In this document: positions 27,099 through 35,400 of the stretch, piece by piece
How the letters are laid out: each line of letters begins with the position of its first letter
Numbering within the stretch: position 1 is the stretch's first letter
Assembly: GCF_000154285.1 (NCBI RefSeq)
Contig: NZ_DS483478.1
Span: 214,947 to 278,946, forward strand
Length of the DNA stretch: 64,000 nucleotides
Source of the DNA: Amedibacillus dolichus DSM 3991
Lineage (GTDB): Bacteria; Bacillota_I; Bacilli_A; Erysipelotrichales; Erysipelotrichaceae
Direction of reading: 5' to 3'
Program-made: the position numbers and the translations under genes
The notes under the pieces: model-generated
The model's input: only the letters and a program-made list of their open reading frames with translations
What the model was told of the DNA's origin: nothing
The model's database searches: none

Positions 27099-27707
27099 AT
27101 GAAAAAAATGAATTCATTTCGAGCAGGTGTTAAATTAGGCGTAGGTAACATCAACAACTTTTCACGTTTATTTGCATATTTGATTGACTGGTATATCGCA
27201 ACGATGATGGCAGGGATTCCGATCGTGTTGATCAATTCCTTTGTTAAGCACTCCACCGATGTATCACAGGATCTATCCAAATTACCGAAAGATATGGCGA
27301 TCTTAGCCGGAATATTGGGGATTGTTTTCTATATCGGATATTTTGTTGTTTTGGAGTTGTTTGTGTATAAAGGACAAACCTTCGGTAAGCGCATCATGAA
27401 AATAAAGGTCGTTAAAAATGATGGAAGCGATGTGGATTTTTGGACAATTATCAAAAGAGAGGCAATCGGTGTTATGTTGATTGAGGGATATATTGCGAAT
27501 AGCTCCAGTTATCTGCGTCAGGTGATATCCATTGCGACAGGTGTAAATATTATGGAAATGGCAACGTATCTGTTTGGTATCATCAGTGTTATTTCTATCT
27601 TGATTGGCTTGGCAAGCACATCTAGGAAAATGATTCATGATTATGTTGCCGGTACGTGTGAAATCAGCAATAAAGAGGAACAAAGTGGTGAAGCATTTCA
27701 CGCATAA
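27099..27707 (+). CDS. RDD family membrane protein
   Basis: A 202-residue protein with R-L-F-A-Y-L-I-D-W-Y near residue 22 (the R-D-D pattern, here R...D), four hydrophobic helices and the F-G-K-R-I-M-K-I-K-V-V motif near 110 typical of RDD proteins. Some RDD proteins act as Na+/H+ antiporters; function here is unknown. It starts 13 bases after the regulator gene behind AAAGAGG, so it is probably co-transcribed with it. Confidence 0.82.
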   Translation: MKKMNSFRAGVKLGVGNINNFSRLFAYLIDWYIATMMAGIPIVLINSFVKHSTDVSQDLSKLPKDMAILAGILGIVFYIGYFVVLELFVYKGQTFGKRIMKIKVVKNDGSDVDFWTIIKREAIGVMLIEGYIANSSSYLRQVISIATGVNIMEMATYLFGIISVISILIGLASTSRKMIHDYVAGTCEISNKEEQSGEAFHA

Positions 27708-27745
27708 ACAGTTGAAATATGATTTTTGATGCTGAAAGAATATGA

Positions 27746-27770
27746 AAAAGGACATCGTCGGGTGTCCTTT
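27746..27770. terminator. Terminator after the regulator-RDD operon
   Basis: AAAGGACA-tcgtcggg-TGTCCTTTT stem with flanking A and T runs. Confidence 0.75.
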
Positions 27771-27877
27771 TGTGTATGGATAATGTATAAAGCTTGTGGA
27801 CTTCTTTTGAGCTTTTGATATGTTTTAAAATCATGCTTAAACGAAGAAAAATAACGATTAGACTTTTTTTTGTTCTC

Positions 27878-28456
27878 TTAAATCTTTTCGTCGTATTTGT
27901 CGTGTTTAAATCCTATTTCGTTTCTATAATCATTTCGAAGGCTTTTTAAATTATGTTCTTCGGCAAGGCTTTCCCAATTTTTATTTAAGACCGCATCGAT
28001 TTCTTTTCCATCTTTTGTCAGAATGAGTGATGATAAATCAGTTGAAAAGTCATTTATTGGGATATCATAGGCTTTACATTGTTTTAAAAAGATTTTCAGT
28101 TTTTCATAATCTCTTGATTCGAAACTCAATTTTAATCCTTTTTTTGTTTCTAATGTTAAACAAATGAAATATGTATTCGTTGGAAAACTAAAACCTGCAC
28201 CCTTTGTAGGTAGGATACGTGAGTAAGCAGAAACGTTTACTTTTCCCAATGAAGAAAATGTAATCGAAATTTTATTTTCGACAAAAACTTTTCCAAAGAA
28301 AACAATACATTCTTTTTCAATCTTAGCATTTAATGAAAGGGGTGAGGTTTGTTTTGTGCTAAGCAAATTCATAATAGTGGTTGCTTGGTCCTTTTCTGAA
28401 AATTCTATTGACATTATATATTTATTCATTAGGGATAAAATTTCGCTTTTTTCCAT
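27878..28456 (-). CDS. Hypothetical protein, 192 aa
   Basis: ATG 28456 is chosen because AGGAGG lies seven bases upstream; the in-frame ATG at 28462 would touch the ribosome site. Soluble, mixed alpha/beta with two Lys-rich stretches. No recognised family. First of three small leftward genes interrupting the otherwise rightward regulon cluster. Many AAA, AAT and TTT codons suggest a more AT-rich origin than its neighbours. Confidence 0.65.
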   Translation of the reverse strand: MEKSEILSLMNKYIMSIEFSEKDQATTIMNLLSTKQTSPLSLNAKIEKECIVFFGKVFVENKISITFSSLGKVNVSAYSRILPTKGAGFSFPTNTYFICLTLETKKGLKLSFESRDYEKLKIFLKQCKAYDIPINDFSTDLSSLILTKDGKEIDAVLNKNWESLAEEHNLKSLRNDYRNEIGFKHDKYDEKI

Positions 28457-28567
28457 TGTCATACCTCCTATCTTCGACTCTATTGCTATTAAAATATATT
28501 TTGATTTGTTTGGTTGTTAAATTTTATCAATGTTGAAGGATTATAATATTGTGAAATTAGAAGCTGT

Positions 28568-28888
28568 TTATTTTTTCTTTCTAGGTTTTGGCGCTGGCAG
28601 TTCATCATACATTGCATCAAATAAACCTATTAGAAAATCTTTATTATCAACTTCTTCCACGAATAACATTTCTTTGGCATTTTCGTATGGTATCGCATAG
28701 GTAACTGTTGGCATATATGAAATTGCAGACCTTGTTGGTTTAACAAGCAGTCTATCATCGTAGATACCGCCAATGATTTTTCCACGATAATAGAGGATAT
28801 ATTCTCCCATCATTGCTCGATATGTTATTTCTTGTAATTCTGATAATTGTTCTAAAATAAATTGCAGATACTCTTTACTTGACGCCAT
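28568..28888 (-). CDS. TfoX/Sxy N-terminal domain protein
   Basis: A 106-residue protein matching the TfoX_N fold: R-A-M-M-G-E-Y-I-L-Y-Y-R-G-K-I-I-G-G-I near residues 24-42, D-x-L-L-V-K-P-T and the late P-Y-E-N-A-K-E-M. It carries only the N-terminal domain, as in many Firmicute stand-alone TfoX-like proteins that have no shown role in competence. The C-terminus ends in a basic K/R cluster. A TTAGAAATG context gives only a modest ribosome site. Confidence 0.85.
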   Translation of the reverse strand: MASSKEYLQFILEQLSELQEITYRAMMGEYILYYRGKIIGGIYDDRLLVKPTRSAISYMPTVTYAIPYENAKEMLFVEEVDNKDFLIGLFDAMYDELPAPKPRKKK

Positions 28889-28914
28889 TTCTAAACCTCC
28901 AATCTTACACTTTA

Positions 28915-29310
28915 TTATTCTAATGCTTTCTTTAAATCCATAACAAATTGCTTTTGTTGCTTTTTCAAATAAGCTTTTATAAAAGGTTTCATAAACCGCT
29001 TTTTAGGTATCACATATTCTGTGAAGTCTATTTCTGTTGCATTCCCTTTGTCTGTAAAAATACCGATCCAATGACCTTTCATGTTACTGTTCTCCATATC
29101 AAATTCCCAGCGTTTATATGGTTCTACAACGGTAACGGTAAATGTAGTAGCATATCCATTTTTAGTGTATTCGATAAATTGTTCGTCATTGATTATTTCT
29201 GTTTTGCTTACATCACTTCGCCATAAGGTATATCTATCAACAGCTAAAACAATACTCCAAACTTTTTGAATATCATGATTGATAATTGTATTTATATTTG
29301 AAACTGCCAT
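28915..29310 (-). CDS. SRPBCC (START-like) superfamily protein
   Basis: A 131-residue polyketide-cyclase/START-like fold. The start is placed at ATG 29310, 7 bases after AAAGGGCG; an upstream in-frame ATG lacks a site. The family pattern is visible: I-N-x-D-I-x-K-V-W-S-I-V...Y-x-x-W-R-S-D near the N-terminus, a beta-rich centre with R-W-E-F-D-M-E, G-x-W-x-G-x-F-T and a long C-terminal helix F-M-K-P-F-I-K-A-Y-L-K-K. These proteins bind hydrophobic ligands; the ligand is unknown. Confidence 0.8.
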   Translation of the reverse strand: MAVSNINTIINHDIQKVWSIVLAVDRYTLWRSDVSKTEIINDEQFIEYTKNGYATTFTVTVVEPYKRWEFDMENSNMKGHWIGIFTDKGNATEIDFTEYVIPKKRFMKPFIKAYLKKQQKQFVMDLKKALE

Positions 29311-29438
29311 TTTTATACGCCCTTTCAAATTTGATTGGTTACTTTCTTCTTAACTATATTATAACTATCTTCTATATCGGTCGCAATAAAAACATTAACG
29401 TTTACCTACAAGCGAGTTGTAAAAAAATAATCAATCAT

Positions 29439-29456
29439 TTCCTAGAGATAGGAAAC
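29439..29456. promoter_or_regulatory. Regulon operator 3a (perfect palindrome)
   Basis: TTTCCTA-GAGA-TAGGAAA upstream of the PTS IIC gene. Confidence 0.75.
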
Positions 29457-29464
29457 GATTTGAT

Positions 29465-29482
29465 TTCTAAACTATGGGAAAT
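29465..29482. promoter_or_regulatory. Regulon operator 3b (degenerate)
   Basis: TTTCtaA-ACTA-TgGGAAA, 11 of 14 matches to the palindrome, centred 26 bp from 3a and next to the PTS IIC promoter. Confidence 0.45.
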
Positions 29483-29522
29483 CATGGTAAAGTTTTAATC
29501 GGAAAGAAAGAGAGGTTTCATT

Positions 29523-30881
29523 ATGAATAAACTTGAAAAATTTTTGATGCCTTTAGCCGATGTTCTAACCAAGAACAGGGTGTTGATCGCAATTCGTGAT
29601 GGTTTCCTAATTACTACCCCATTGCTGATTGTCGGTTCTATTTTCTTGTTGATTGCGAACTTCCCGATTCCAGGTTGGGAAAGTGCGATTGCCAATGTAT
29701 TAGGACCGGATTGGACCGAATGGTTTACAGCGGTTTCAAGAGCATCATTTAACTGTACCGGTTTATTGACTGCATTAGGTACAGGGTATGCCATGGCTCG
29801 TGAGTTTGGCGGAGATAAGATTCAGGGAGCTGCTGTTGCGGCAGTTGCATTCTTTATCTTAATGCCTACATCTCATATAGCTACAGATGCAGAGGGAGCA
29901 TTGGTAGAGGGAGCAACTGTTTCAGGTCTATCATTTGATTATATCGGACCAAACGGTATCTTCATGGCATTGATTTGTGCGATTCTCGGTGTATGGTTAT
30001 TCTGCTATGCTTATAAAAAAGGTTGGACAATTAAAATGCCTCAGGGTGTTCCTCCTGCAGTAATGGATTCTTTTGCGGCATTGGTTCCAAGTGCAATCGT
30101 TATGGCATGTGCGTTCTTGATTCGTATCGTATTCTCATTTACGGAATTCGGTACAATGCAGGACTTCATCGTTGCTATTTTGCAGACACCGCTAGAAGGC
30201 TTAGGGGATACACTAGGTGCAAACCTGCTATATACATTTATGTGTTCATTCCTATGGTTCTTCGGTATCAATGGTCCTGCCGTAGCGAACTCTGTTTACT
30301 TTATCGGAAACGTATTGACTGCAAAACAGCTGATGGCATTTGAAGCCGGTCAGGCATTGCCATATATCTTTACCAATCCGTTCAGTAACTTCTTTACGAA
30401 CTTTGGTGGTGGAGGCTCCACGCTCTCCCTTGTAATTCTGATGGTTACGGTATGTAAATCAAAACGTATCAAACAGCTTGGACGTTTATCTATCGTACCT
30501 GGATTCTTCGGAATCAACGAACCGATTATTTTCGGTTTGCCGATTGTATTAAATCCAATCATTATTATTCCGTTTATTTTTGTGCCAATGATAAATTTGA
30601 CATTGTCTTATTGGGCGACGTTGGCAGATATCATTCCACGTACAACGGGTGTTAGTTTACCTTGGACAACACCGATTGGCTTCTCCGGTTGGTTATCTAC
30701 CGGCTCATGGAAAGCGGCAGTATGGCAGATTTTCTTATTAGTGCTTGGTATTCTTATCTATTATCCATTTATTAAAACACTGGATAAAAAATACTTAGAA
30801 GATGAACAAAAGGCGGAAGCAAACGCTGAGGAAGCAGAAGAAGATTTCGATTTTGCGGACTTGGATTTAAGCGATCTATAA
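29523..30881 (+). CDS. PTS EIIC, lactose/cellobiose family permease
   Basis: A 452-residue sugar-transporting EIIC of the Lac family with about ten membrane helices. Diagnostic features: the N-terminal amphipathic segment M-N-K-L-E-K-F-L-M-P-L-A, the sugar-site G-I-N-G-P-A-V-A-N-S, and the G-F-F-G-I-N-E-P-I-I-F-G-L-P motif near 330. The C-terminus is acidic. It must work with the EIIA and EIIB encoded 9 kb away at 20194-20854, since no other Lac-type IIA/IIB is present and the operator is shared. GAGAGG precedes the ATG. The relatives transport cellobiose, chitobiose or related disaccharides. Confidence 0.92.
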   Translation: MNKLEKFLMPLADVLTKNRVLIAIRDGFLITTPLLIVGSIFLLIANFPIPGWESAIANVLGPDWTEWFTAVSRASFNCTGLLTALGTGYAMAREFGGDKIQGAAVAAVAFFILMPTSHIATDAEGALVEGATVSGLSFDYIGPNGIFMALICAILGVWLFCYAYKKGWTIKMPQGVPPAVMDSFAALVPSAIVMACAFLIRIVFSFTEFGTMQDFIVAILQTPLEGLGDTLGANLLYTFMCSFLWFFGINGPAVANSVYFIGNVLTAKQLMAFEAGQALPYIFTNPFSNFFTNFGGGGSTLSLVILMVTVCKSKRIKQLGRLSIVPGFFGINEPIIFGLPIVLNPIIIIPFIFVPMINLTLSYWATLADIIPRTTGVSLPWTTPIGFSGWLSTGSWKAAVWQIFLLVLGILIYYPFIKTLDKKYLEDEQKAEANAEEAEEDFDFADLDLSDL

Positions 30882-30953
30882 AATTTACAATAGATTTTCT
30901 ATGGAATTGCTAGTTTTTCGTATATAATATTTACTAGATTAGGAGTGATGGGT

Positions 30954-31481
30954 ATGATGAAAGTAATGATGATCTTTGATCAGACACAAGCCGGACTTGG
31001 CGGAAAAGAAAGTCCCGATTTACCAATGGGCGGTAAGCCTATGGCAATTGGTTCTTGTGGAATGTTTGAACGCTTCATGGAACAAAATGACGGTAAAGTA
31101 GTCGCAACGCTTTGGTGCGGAGATGGAACCTTTAAAGCCGATCCGGAATTGAATGCTAAAAAGTTTGCTGCAATGGCAAAGAAATTCGGACCTGATGTCG
31201 TTATATGCGGACCTTGTTTTAACTACGGAAACTATGGGTTGATGGCTGCAAAAACAGCAATGACCATCAATGAGCATACCGATATTCCTGCCTTTGCGAT
31301 TATGTCAAAGGAATGCGAAGAAGCTATATCCGAATACAAGGATAAGGTTACGATTCTTCAGATGCCGAAAAAAGGCGGTATCGGGTTAAATGAAGCATTG
31401 AGCGAAATGTGTGTATTTGCGAAAATGTTGGTGGATAAACAAGATACAACCGATTTTATCGCTCAGCACGCCTATAAGTAA
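30954..31481 (+). CDS. Stand-alone GrdB-like (glycine/betaine reductase component B) domain protein
   Basis: About 175 residues resembling the N-terminal domain of GrdB/selenoprotein B: D-Q-T-Q-A-G-L-G-G-K-E, A-T-L-W-C-G-D-G-T-F near 50, and V-V-I-C-G-P-C-F-N-Y-G-N-Y-G near 85 (G-P-A-F-N-A-G-R-Y-G in GrdB). The redox half with the selenocysteine or cysteine motif is absent. AGGAG at 30941 favours ATG 30954 among several close ATGs. It follows PTS IIC by 72 bases and precedes a terminator. A role in handling a glycine-like or amino-acid adduct is only a guess. Confidence 0.75.
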   Translation: MMKVMMIFDQTQAGLGGKESPDLPMGGKPMAIGSCGMFERFMEQNDGKVVATLWCGDGTFKADPELNAKKFAAMAKKFGPDVVICGPCFNYGNYGLMAAKTAMTINEHTDIPAFAIMSKECEEAISEYKDKVTILQMPKKGGIGLNEALSEMCVFAKMLVDKQDTTDFIAQHAYK

Positions 31482-31490
31482 ACATGATAA

Positions 31491-31518
31491 GGGATAATTC
31501 GATAAGAGTTATCTCTTT
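31491..31518 (+). terminator. Terminator after the GrdB-like gene
   Basis: AGGGATAA...TTATCTCT stem followed by TTCTGTTTTT. Confidence 0.6.
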
Positions 31519-31563
31519 TCTGTTTTTCTACGAAAGAAAAGATTGCGAAGGAGTGAACAGCAG

Positions 31564-31581
31564 TTTCCTACCTTTAGGAAA
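31564..31581. promoter_or_regulatory. Regulon operator 4 (perfect palindrome)
   Basis: TTTCCTA-CCTT-TAGGAAA followed by AAAGGTTCA, the same spacer block as at sites 1 and 2. It lies upstream of a TATAAT (about 31612) and the tandem M42 genes. Confidence 0.75.
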
Positions 31582-31643
31582 AAAGGTTCATAAATATATT
31601 GGATAAAAAGACTATAATTAAAGAATAAGGAAGGGTGAGTAAA

Positions 31644-32696
31644 ATGGAACAAAAAAGTATAGCTCTATTAGAAGAATTGACACAGGCGATTGGTATTTCG
31701 GGAGATGAGAAAGAAGTATCTCGCAAAATGAAGAATCACTTGGAAAAGTTGAGTGATGAAATTATATATGATAATTTAGGTTCTGTATTTGCAGTGAAAA
31801 AATGTGGTAAAGAAAATGCCAAAAGAGTAATGGTTTGTGCACACATGGACGAAGTAGGCTTCATGTTAAATGAAATCGGTGATAACGGACTTGCCGGTTT
31901 CATTAAAATCGGTGCTGTAAGTGATGCTGCTTTGTATGGTAGTCGTGTTCGTGTAAAAACCAGAACCGATGAAGTACATGGAATTATTGTTGCTGATGAA
32001 GAAGGTGCAGCTAAAGCGCTGGGAAAAAATATGAAGATTGATCTAGGTGTAAATGATTCCAAAGAGGTAGCAAAACTGGGTGTGATGGTTGGTGATAGCG
32101 CTGTATTGGACGGCAGCTTTATGACCTTAGGAAATCGAGCGATCGCAAAAGCCATTGATGCTCGTTTCGGCTGTGCTTTGGCAATTGAAATTTTAGAAGC
32201 GTTGAAAGATGAATGCCTTGATTTTGATTTGTATGTCGGTGCAAGTGTTATGGAAGAAATAGGACAACGTGGAGGAACAACGGCAACCGGATTGATTCAA
32301 CCGGATCTTGGAATCGTATTAGATGGCGGTGCAGCCAATGATTATGCTGGAAAATCCAATGCGGTAGGACAGTTGGGTAAAGGTGTATTGGTACGCTACT
32401 ATGATAAAGGAATGATGCCAAATCGTGCTTTGCTAGATGAATTGGTTTCGGTTTGTGAAAGCAATCAAATTGATTATCAGCATTATTATTCAATGAGCTT
32501 AACCGATGCTGCATGGATACATAAGCTATTTGCCGGTTGTCCGACATTGCATGTTGGAATCTGCGCAAGAAATCCACATACGGCCAATGCGGAAATTGAT
32601 TTGCATGATTATGAATGTGCGAAGCGCTCTGCACTTGAGGTTCTTAAAGGCTTAAACGCTTCGAAAATCGATGCATTTAAGGAAGCGAATCGCTAA
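31644..32696 (+). CDS. M42-family aminopeptidase (first of two)
   Basis: About 350 residues, tetrahedral aminopeptidase family (PepA/FrvX/DAP). Metal ligands: M-V-C-A-H-M-D-E-V-G-F-M near residue 67, A-I-D-A-R-F-G near 172 (bridging Asp), E-E-I-G-Q-R-G-G near 207 (catalytic Glu) and V-L-D-G-G near 230. The last His ligand motif (usually H-x-x-x-E) appears as H-T-A-N-A-E. AAGGGTGAG precedes ATG 31644. It starts an operon with a second M42 gene 12 bases downstream; these enzymes remove N-terminal acidic or blocked residues from short peptides. Confidence 0.9.
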   Translation: MEQKSIALLEELTQAIGISGDEKEVSRKMKNHLEKLSDEIIYDNLGSVFAVKKCGKENAKRVMVCAHMDEVGFMLNEIGDNGLAGFIKIGAVSDAALYGSRVRVKTRTDEVHGIIVADEEGAAKALGKNMKIDLGVNDSKEVAKLGVMVGDSAVLDGSFMTLGNRAIAKAIDARFGCALAIEILEALKDECLDFDLYVGASVMEEIGQRGGTTATGLIQPDLGIVLDGGAANDYAGKSNAVGQLGKGVLVRYYDKGMMPNRALLDELVSVCESNQIDYQHYYSMSLTDAAWIHKLFAGCPTLHVGICARNPHTANAEIDLHDYECAKRSALEVLKGLNASKIDAFKEANR

Positions 32697-32708
32697 GAGG
32701 TAGTGCGT

Positions 32709-33812
32709 ATGACAAAAGAAATTATTGGCGATATCAATTTAAAGATGCTGGAGGAATTCAGTGAAGCGCATGGAATCAGCGGAAATGAAAAAGAAGTCAG
32801 TCGGGTAATGAAAAAGTGGTTACAGCCTTATGCCGATGAAATTAGCTACGATAATTTAGGCTCTATTGTGGGTATTCAAAAAGGTGCTCAAGATGGCGTT
32901 AAGCTGATGATTGCAGGGCACATGGACGAGGTTGGTTTTTTGGTAAGAGAAATCGATTCGCAGGGATATATTCGAATGCTGCCGGTTGGTGGCTGGTGGG
33001 GCCATGTGTTGCCAAGTCAAACACTTGTGGTTACGACGAAGGAAGGGAAACGTTATCAAGGTGTTGTCGGCTCCAGTGCTCCTCATGGTTTGGCAAAAGA
33101 GGTAAAAGAAAAGGTCATTGCTCCGATGGATTTATTTTTGGATATGGGGGTAGATAGTGCAGAAGAAATCTACGAGTTGGGTATTCGAATCGGAGATATG
33201 ATTACACCGGATACTAAATTTACGGTCATGAACAATCCGAATTATTTAATGGGAAAAGCTTGGGACGATCGCTTATGTGCGGCTATGATTGTTGATGTGA
33301 TGCGATTGCTGAAGGCAGATTCTAAGCCGCATCATTGCAACCTATATGGAGTAGGAACCGTACAGGAGGAAGTCGGACTTCGTGGTGCCCGTACAGCAGC
33401 AAATATGATTCACCCCGATGTAGCGATTGCCTTAGATGTAACGACAAGTATGGATACCCCGATGGATAAGGGACAAAACGGACTTGGGAAAGGTGTTATC
33501 CTCAGTGTTATGGACGCCGGAATCATCGGCAATAAGAATTTCTTGTATGAAATGGAAAGCATTTGTCATGATTTAGGCTTGGATATTAACTATGACATGA
33601 TGACAGTTGGCGGAACAGATGCGGATAATATTCATAAAGCACACGATGGGGTGGTGTCATTGACACTGTCGATCCCAACACGCTATATGCATTCCCATCG
33701 TTTGATCGTTCATCGTAAGGATTATTGGCAGACCGTCTTGTTGATGAGTGAATTCGCACGCCGTTTAGATCGCAATATGCTATCGAAATTAAAGGAAGGA
33801 CATAACAGTTAA
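32709..33812 (+). CDS. M42-family aminopeptidase (second of two)
   Basis: About 367 residues, more typical of the family than its neighbour: I-A-G-H-M-D-E-V-G-F-L, K-A-W-D-D-R near 180, T-V-Q-E-E-V-G-L-R-G-A near 220, A-L-D-V near 243 and the terminal R-Y-M-H-S-H-R metal-ligand segment. AAGAGG precedes ATG 32709 (an in-frame GTG two codons earlier is less likely). It is a paralogue of the upstream gene, with a similar N-terminal G-I-S-G-N-E-K-E-V-S-R, but divergent in the last metal motif, so substrate ranges probably differ. Confidence 0.92.
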   Translation: MTKEIIGDINLKMLEEFSEAHGISGNEKEVSRVMKKWLQPYADEISYDNLGSIVGIQKGAQDGVKLMIAGHMDEVGFLVREIDSQGYIRMLPVGGWWGHVLPSQTLVVTTKEGKRYQGVVGSSAPHGLAKEVKEKVIAPMDLFLDMGVDSAEEIYELGIRIGDMITPDTKFTVMNNPNYLMGKAWDDRLCAAMIVDVMRLLKADSKPHHCNLYGVGTVQEEVGLRGARTAANMIHPDVAIALDVTTSMDTPMDKGQNGLGKGVILSVMDAGIIGNKNFLYEMESICHDLGLDINYDMMTVGGTDADNIHKAHDGVVSLTLSIPTRYMHSHRLIVHRKDYWQTVLLMSEFARRLDRNMLSKLKEGHNS

Positions 33813-33833
33813 GTGATCCTAAAGTGATCGCTT

Positions 33834-33860
33834 AGGCTGTATGGCCTTTTCTTTTTGCTT
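33834..33860 (+). terminator. Probable terminator of the M42 operon
   Basis: Short AGGC-tgtatg-GCCT stem followed by TTTCTTTTT. The rest of the gap to 34085 is AT-rich with no gene seen. Confidence 0.5.
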
Positions 33861-34085
33861 ATCGAAGTGATGCTATATAACTATTGTGTTGCTTCAAAAA
33901 TCTATTTGTTTAAAAATAGGAAAATGTTATGTTTGCTTGAGGATTTTGAAAGACCGCTCTTTTATGTTCGATAACGATTTCGCTTAGCATTGATTATTCT
34001 ATATTAAAACAACAGGTTGTGGAAATACAAAAAAACTTAGCTATTAACCAAGTATTTTTGTTATTATAGTCTGATAAACGAGGAT

Positions 34086-34535
34086 TTATCGTTTCTTTAT
34101 CATTACATAATTTGTAAGAAAAATCCCTTGTCGTTCTACCTGCTGTTCCTTAACAAGCTTATAGCCTCTTTTTTCAAAGAAAGGCTTTGCCGTAATGGAA
34201 GCATGAGTAGTGATATCTCCTTGAACGGCTTGTTCCAGTTGATTGCAGAGGGCGGTTGCAATACCTTTCTTCTGATAATTGGCGTGAACAAACAGACGAT
34301 CGAGATAGCCTGTTTTATCTATGTCTCCAAAACCTACAATGGTTTCATTATCAAGCGCAACAACACTGAAATGTTCTTGGAGTGATTTGTTCCACTTTTC
34401 TAAATCTACTTGCTTTGTTGCCCATACATTTAATTGTTCTTTTGTATAATCTTTTGCATTAACAATATGAACTGTATTATAAAATAAATCTGTCAGTTCT
34501 TTGCAATCTGATGCTTGATACTTTCTGATAATCAT
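34086..34535 (-). CDS. GNAT-family N-acetyltransferase
   Basis: A 149-residue acetyl-CoA-dependent acyltransferase. Motif A is visible as L-F-V-H-A-N-Y-Q-K-K-G-I-A-T-A-L near residues 88-103, with the Q-x-x-G-x-A acetyl-CoA loop, preceded by G-F-G-D-I and D-R-L. The C-terminal F-F-E-K-R-G-Y-K-L-V is the usual motif B/Y-site. GAGGAAAAA precedes ATG 34535. Stand-alone and leftward. The substrate is not predictable. Confidence 0.88.
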   Translation of the reverse strand: MIIRKYQASDCKELTDLFYNTVHIVNAKDYTKEQLNVWATKQVDLEKWNKSLQEHFSVVALDNETIVGFGDIDKTGYLDRLFVHANYQKKGIATALCNQLEQAVQGDITTHASITAKPFFEKRGYKLVKEQQVERQGIFLTNYVMIKKR

Positions 34536-34735
34536 TTTTTCCTCAACTTTAAATTTATTTGTTTCTTATGTTCATTATAGCGCAAAAAACCTATTTAATC
34601 TATAAGTGCAAGTAAAACGAAAAAAGAACAATTAACCTCAATGAAATTTAATGCTCGATTTTTCAGTGGAGAAAATTGTCCTTTTTTGTTTCTTTTTGTA
34701 TGGATTTATGTCTATTATTTATAGGGTGATGAGAA

Positions 34736-35398
34736 ATGAAATTTATCAATCAAAATGATATCATGATGTTTTTGGAAAAGCCGATTACACGTTTATCGGT
34801 ATTTGAAATAGAAACGATTGATGCGATGCTTTCCATGTGTGAGCCGGCATTTATAAAAATGCAAGAGGATTTTAAGGTTCGCATTGATTTTGCGACCTTT
34901 AAATTTCAATTATTAAAAACGATGGGTGAATTTTTAAGTAAGTGTGATACATGCAGTGAGGAATGCTTGTCCAATCCGCATAAGCATGTTGAGGCGAAAC
35001 GATATGAACAAAATCATATTGACAGTACACGATGGCCGACACGCTTACAAAAAACAACGCAAGAGAATTTCTTTATTATGGAATATTGCATTACTTATGC
35101 GGATATTTTATTCCGTTATTTATTAGATGCCGGAATCGAAAAGCAGGCAGCACATGTTTTAAGTGAGCAGGCGATGCTGGAATTGGCGAAATGGATCGAA
35201 CAGAATTGTATTCGTAAGTGCAATTACGAATGTCTGCGTCGGTATCGCTCAATGGGGTATTGTACACTTTGTTCCTATATGATTCAGCCACTTCCATGTC
35301 CTAAAAAGCAGGAAATCAAGCCAAGTGTTTTAGGTATGCAAGAAGAGGATTTTATGTGTCGAAGAGAAGAAAGCCCGAAGAAAAAGGTCATGCATTAG
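34736..35398 (+). CDS. Cysteine-rich hypothetical protein, 220 aa
   Basis: Behind GGGTGATGAG at ATG 34736. Cysteines cluster in C-D-T-C-x-x-E-C (about residues 64-71) and in C-I-R-K-C-x-x-E-C...C-T-L-C...C-P (about 156-190), a pattern that could bind zinc or an Fe-S cluster. The middle is helical. No family recognised. Its stop codon TAG (35396-35398) lies inside the 8-bp target duplication of the IS element that follows, so the protein is not truncated by the insertion. Confidence 0.7.
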   Translation: MKFINQNDIMMFLEKPITRLSVFEIETIDAMLSMCEPAFIKMQEDFKVRIDFATFKFQLLKTMGEFLSKCDTCSEECLSNPHKHVEAKRYEQNHIDSTRWPTRLQKTTQENFFIMEYCITYADILFRYLLDAGIEKQAAHVLSEQAMLELAKWIEQNCIRKCNYECLRRYRSMGYCTLCSYMIQPLPCPKKQEIKPSVLGMQEEDFMCRREESPKKKVMH

Positions 35399-35400
35399 TT
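35393..35400. repeat. Target site duplication, left copy (IS4-family element)
   Basis: CATTAGTT, identical to 37119-37126 on the far side of the IS. Confidence 0.85.

Noticed and set aside
30954..31481. Possible selenoprotein with in-frame UGA
   Set aside because: The gene ends at TAA and has no internal UGA or U/C redox motif; it lacks the selenocysteine half of GrdB.
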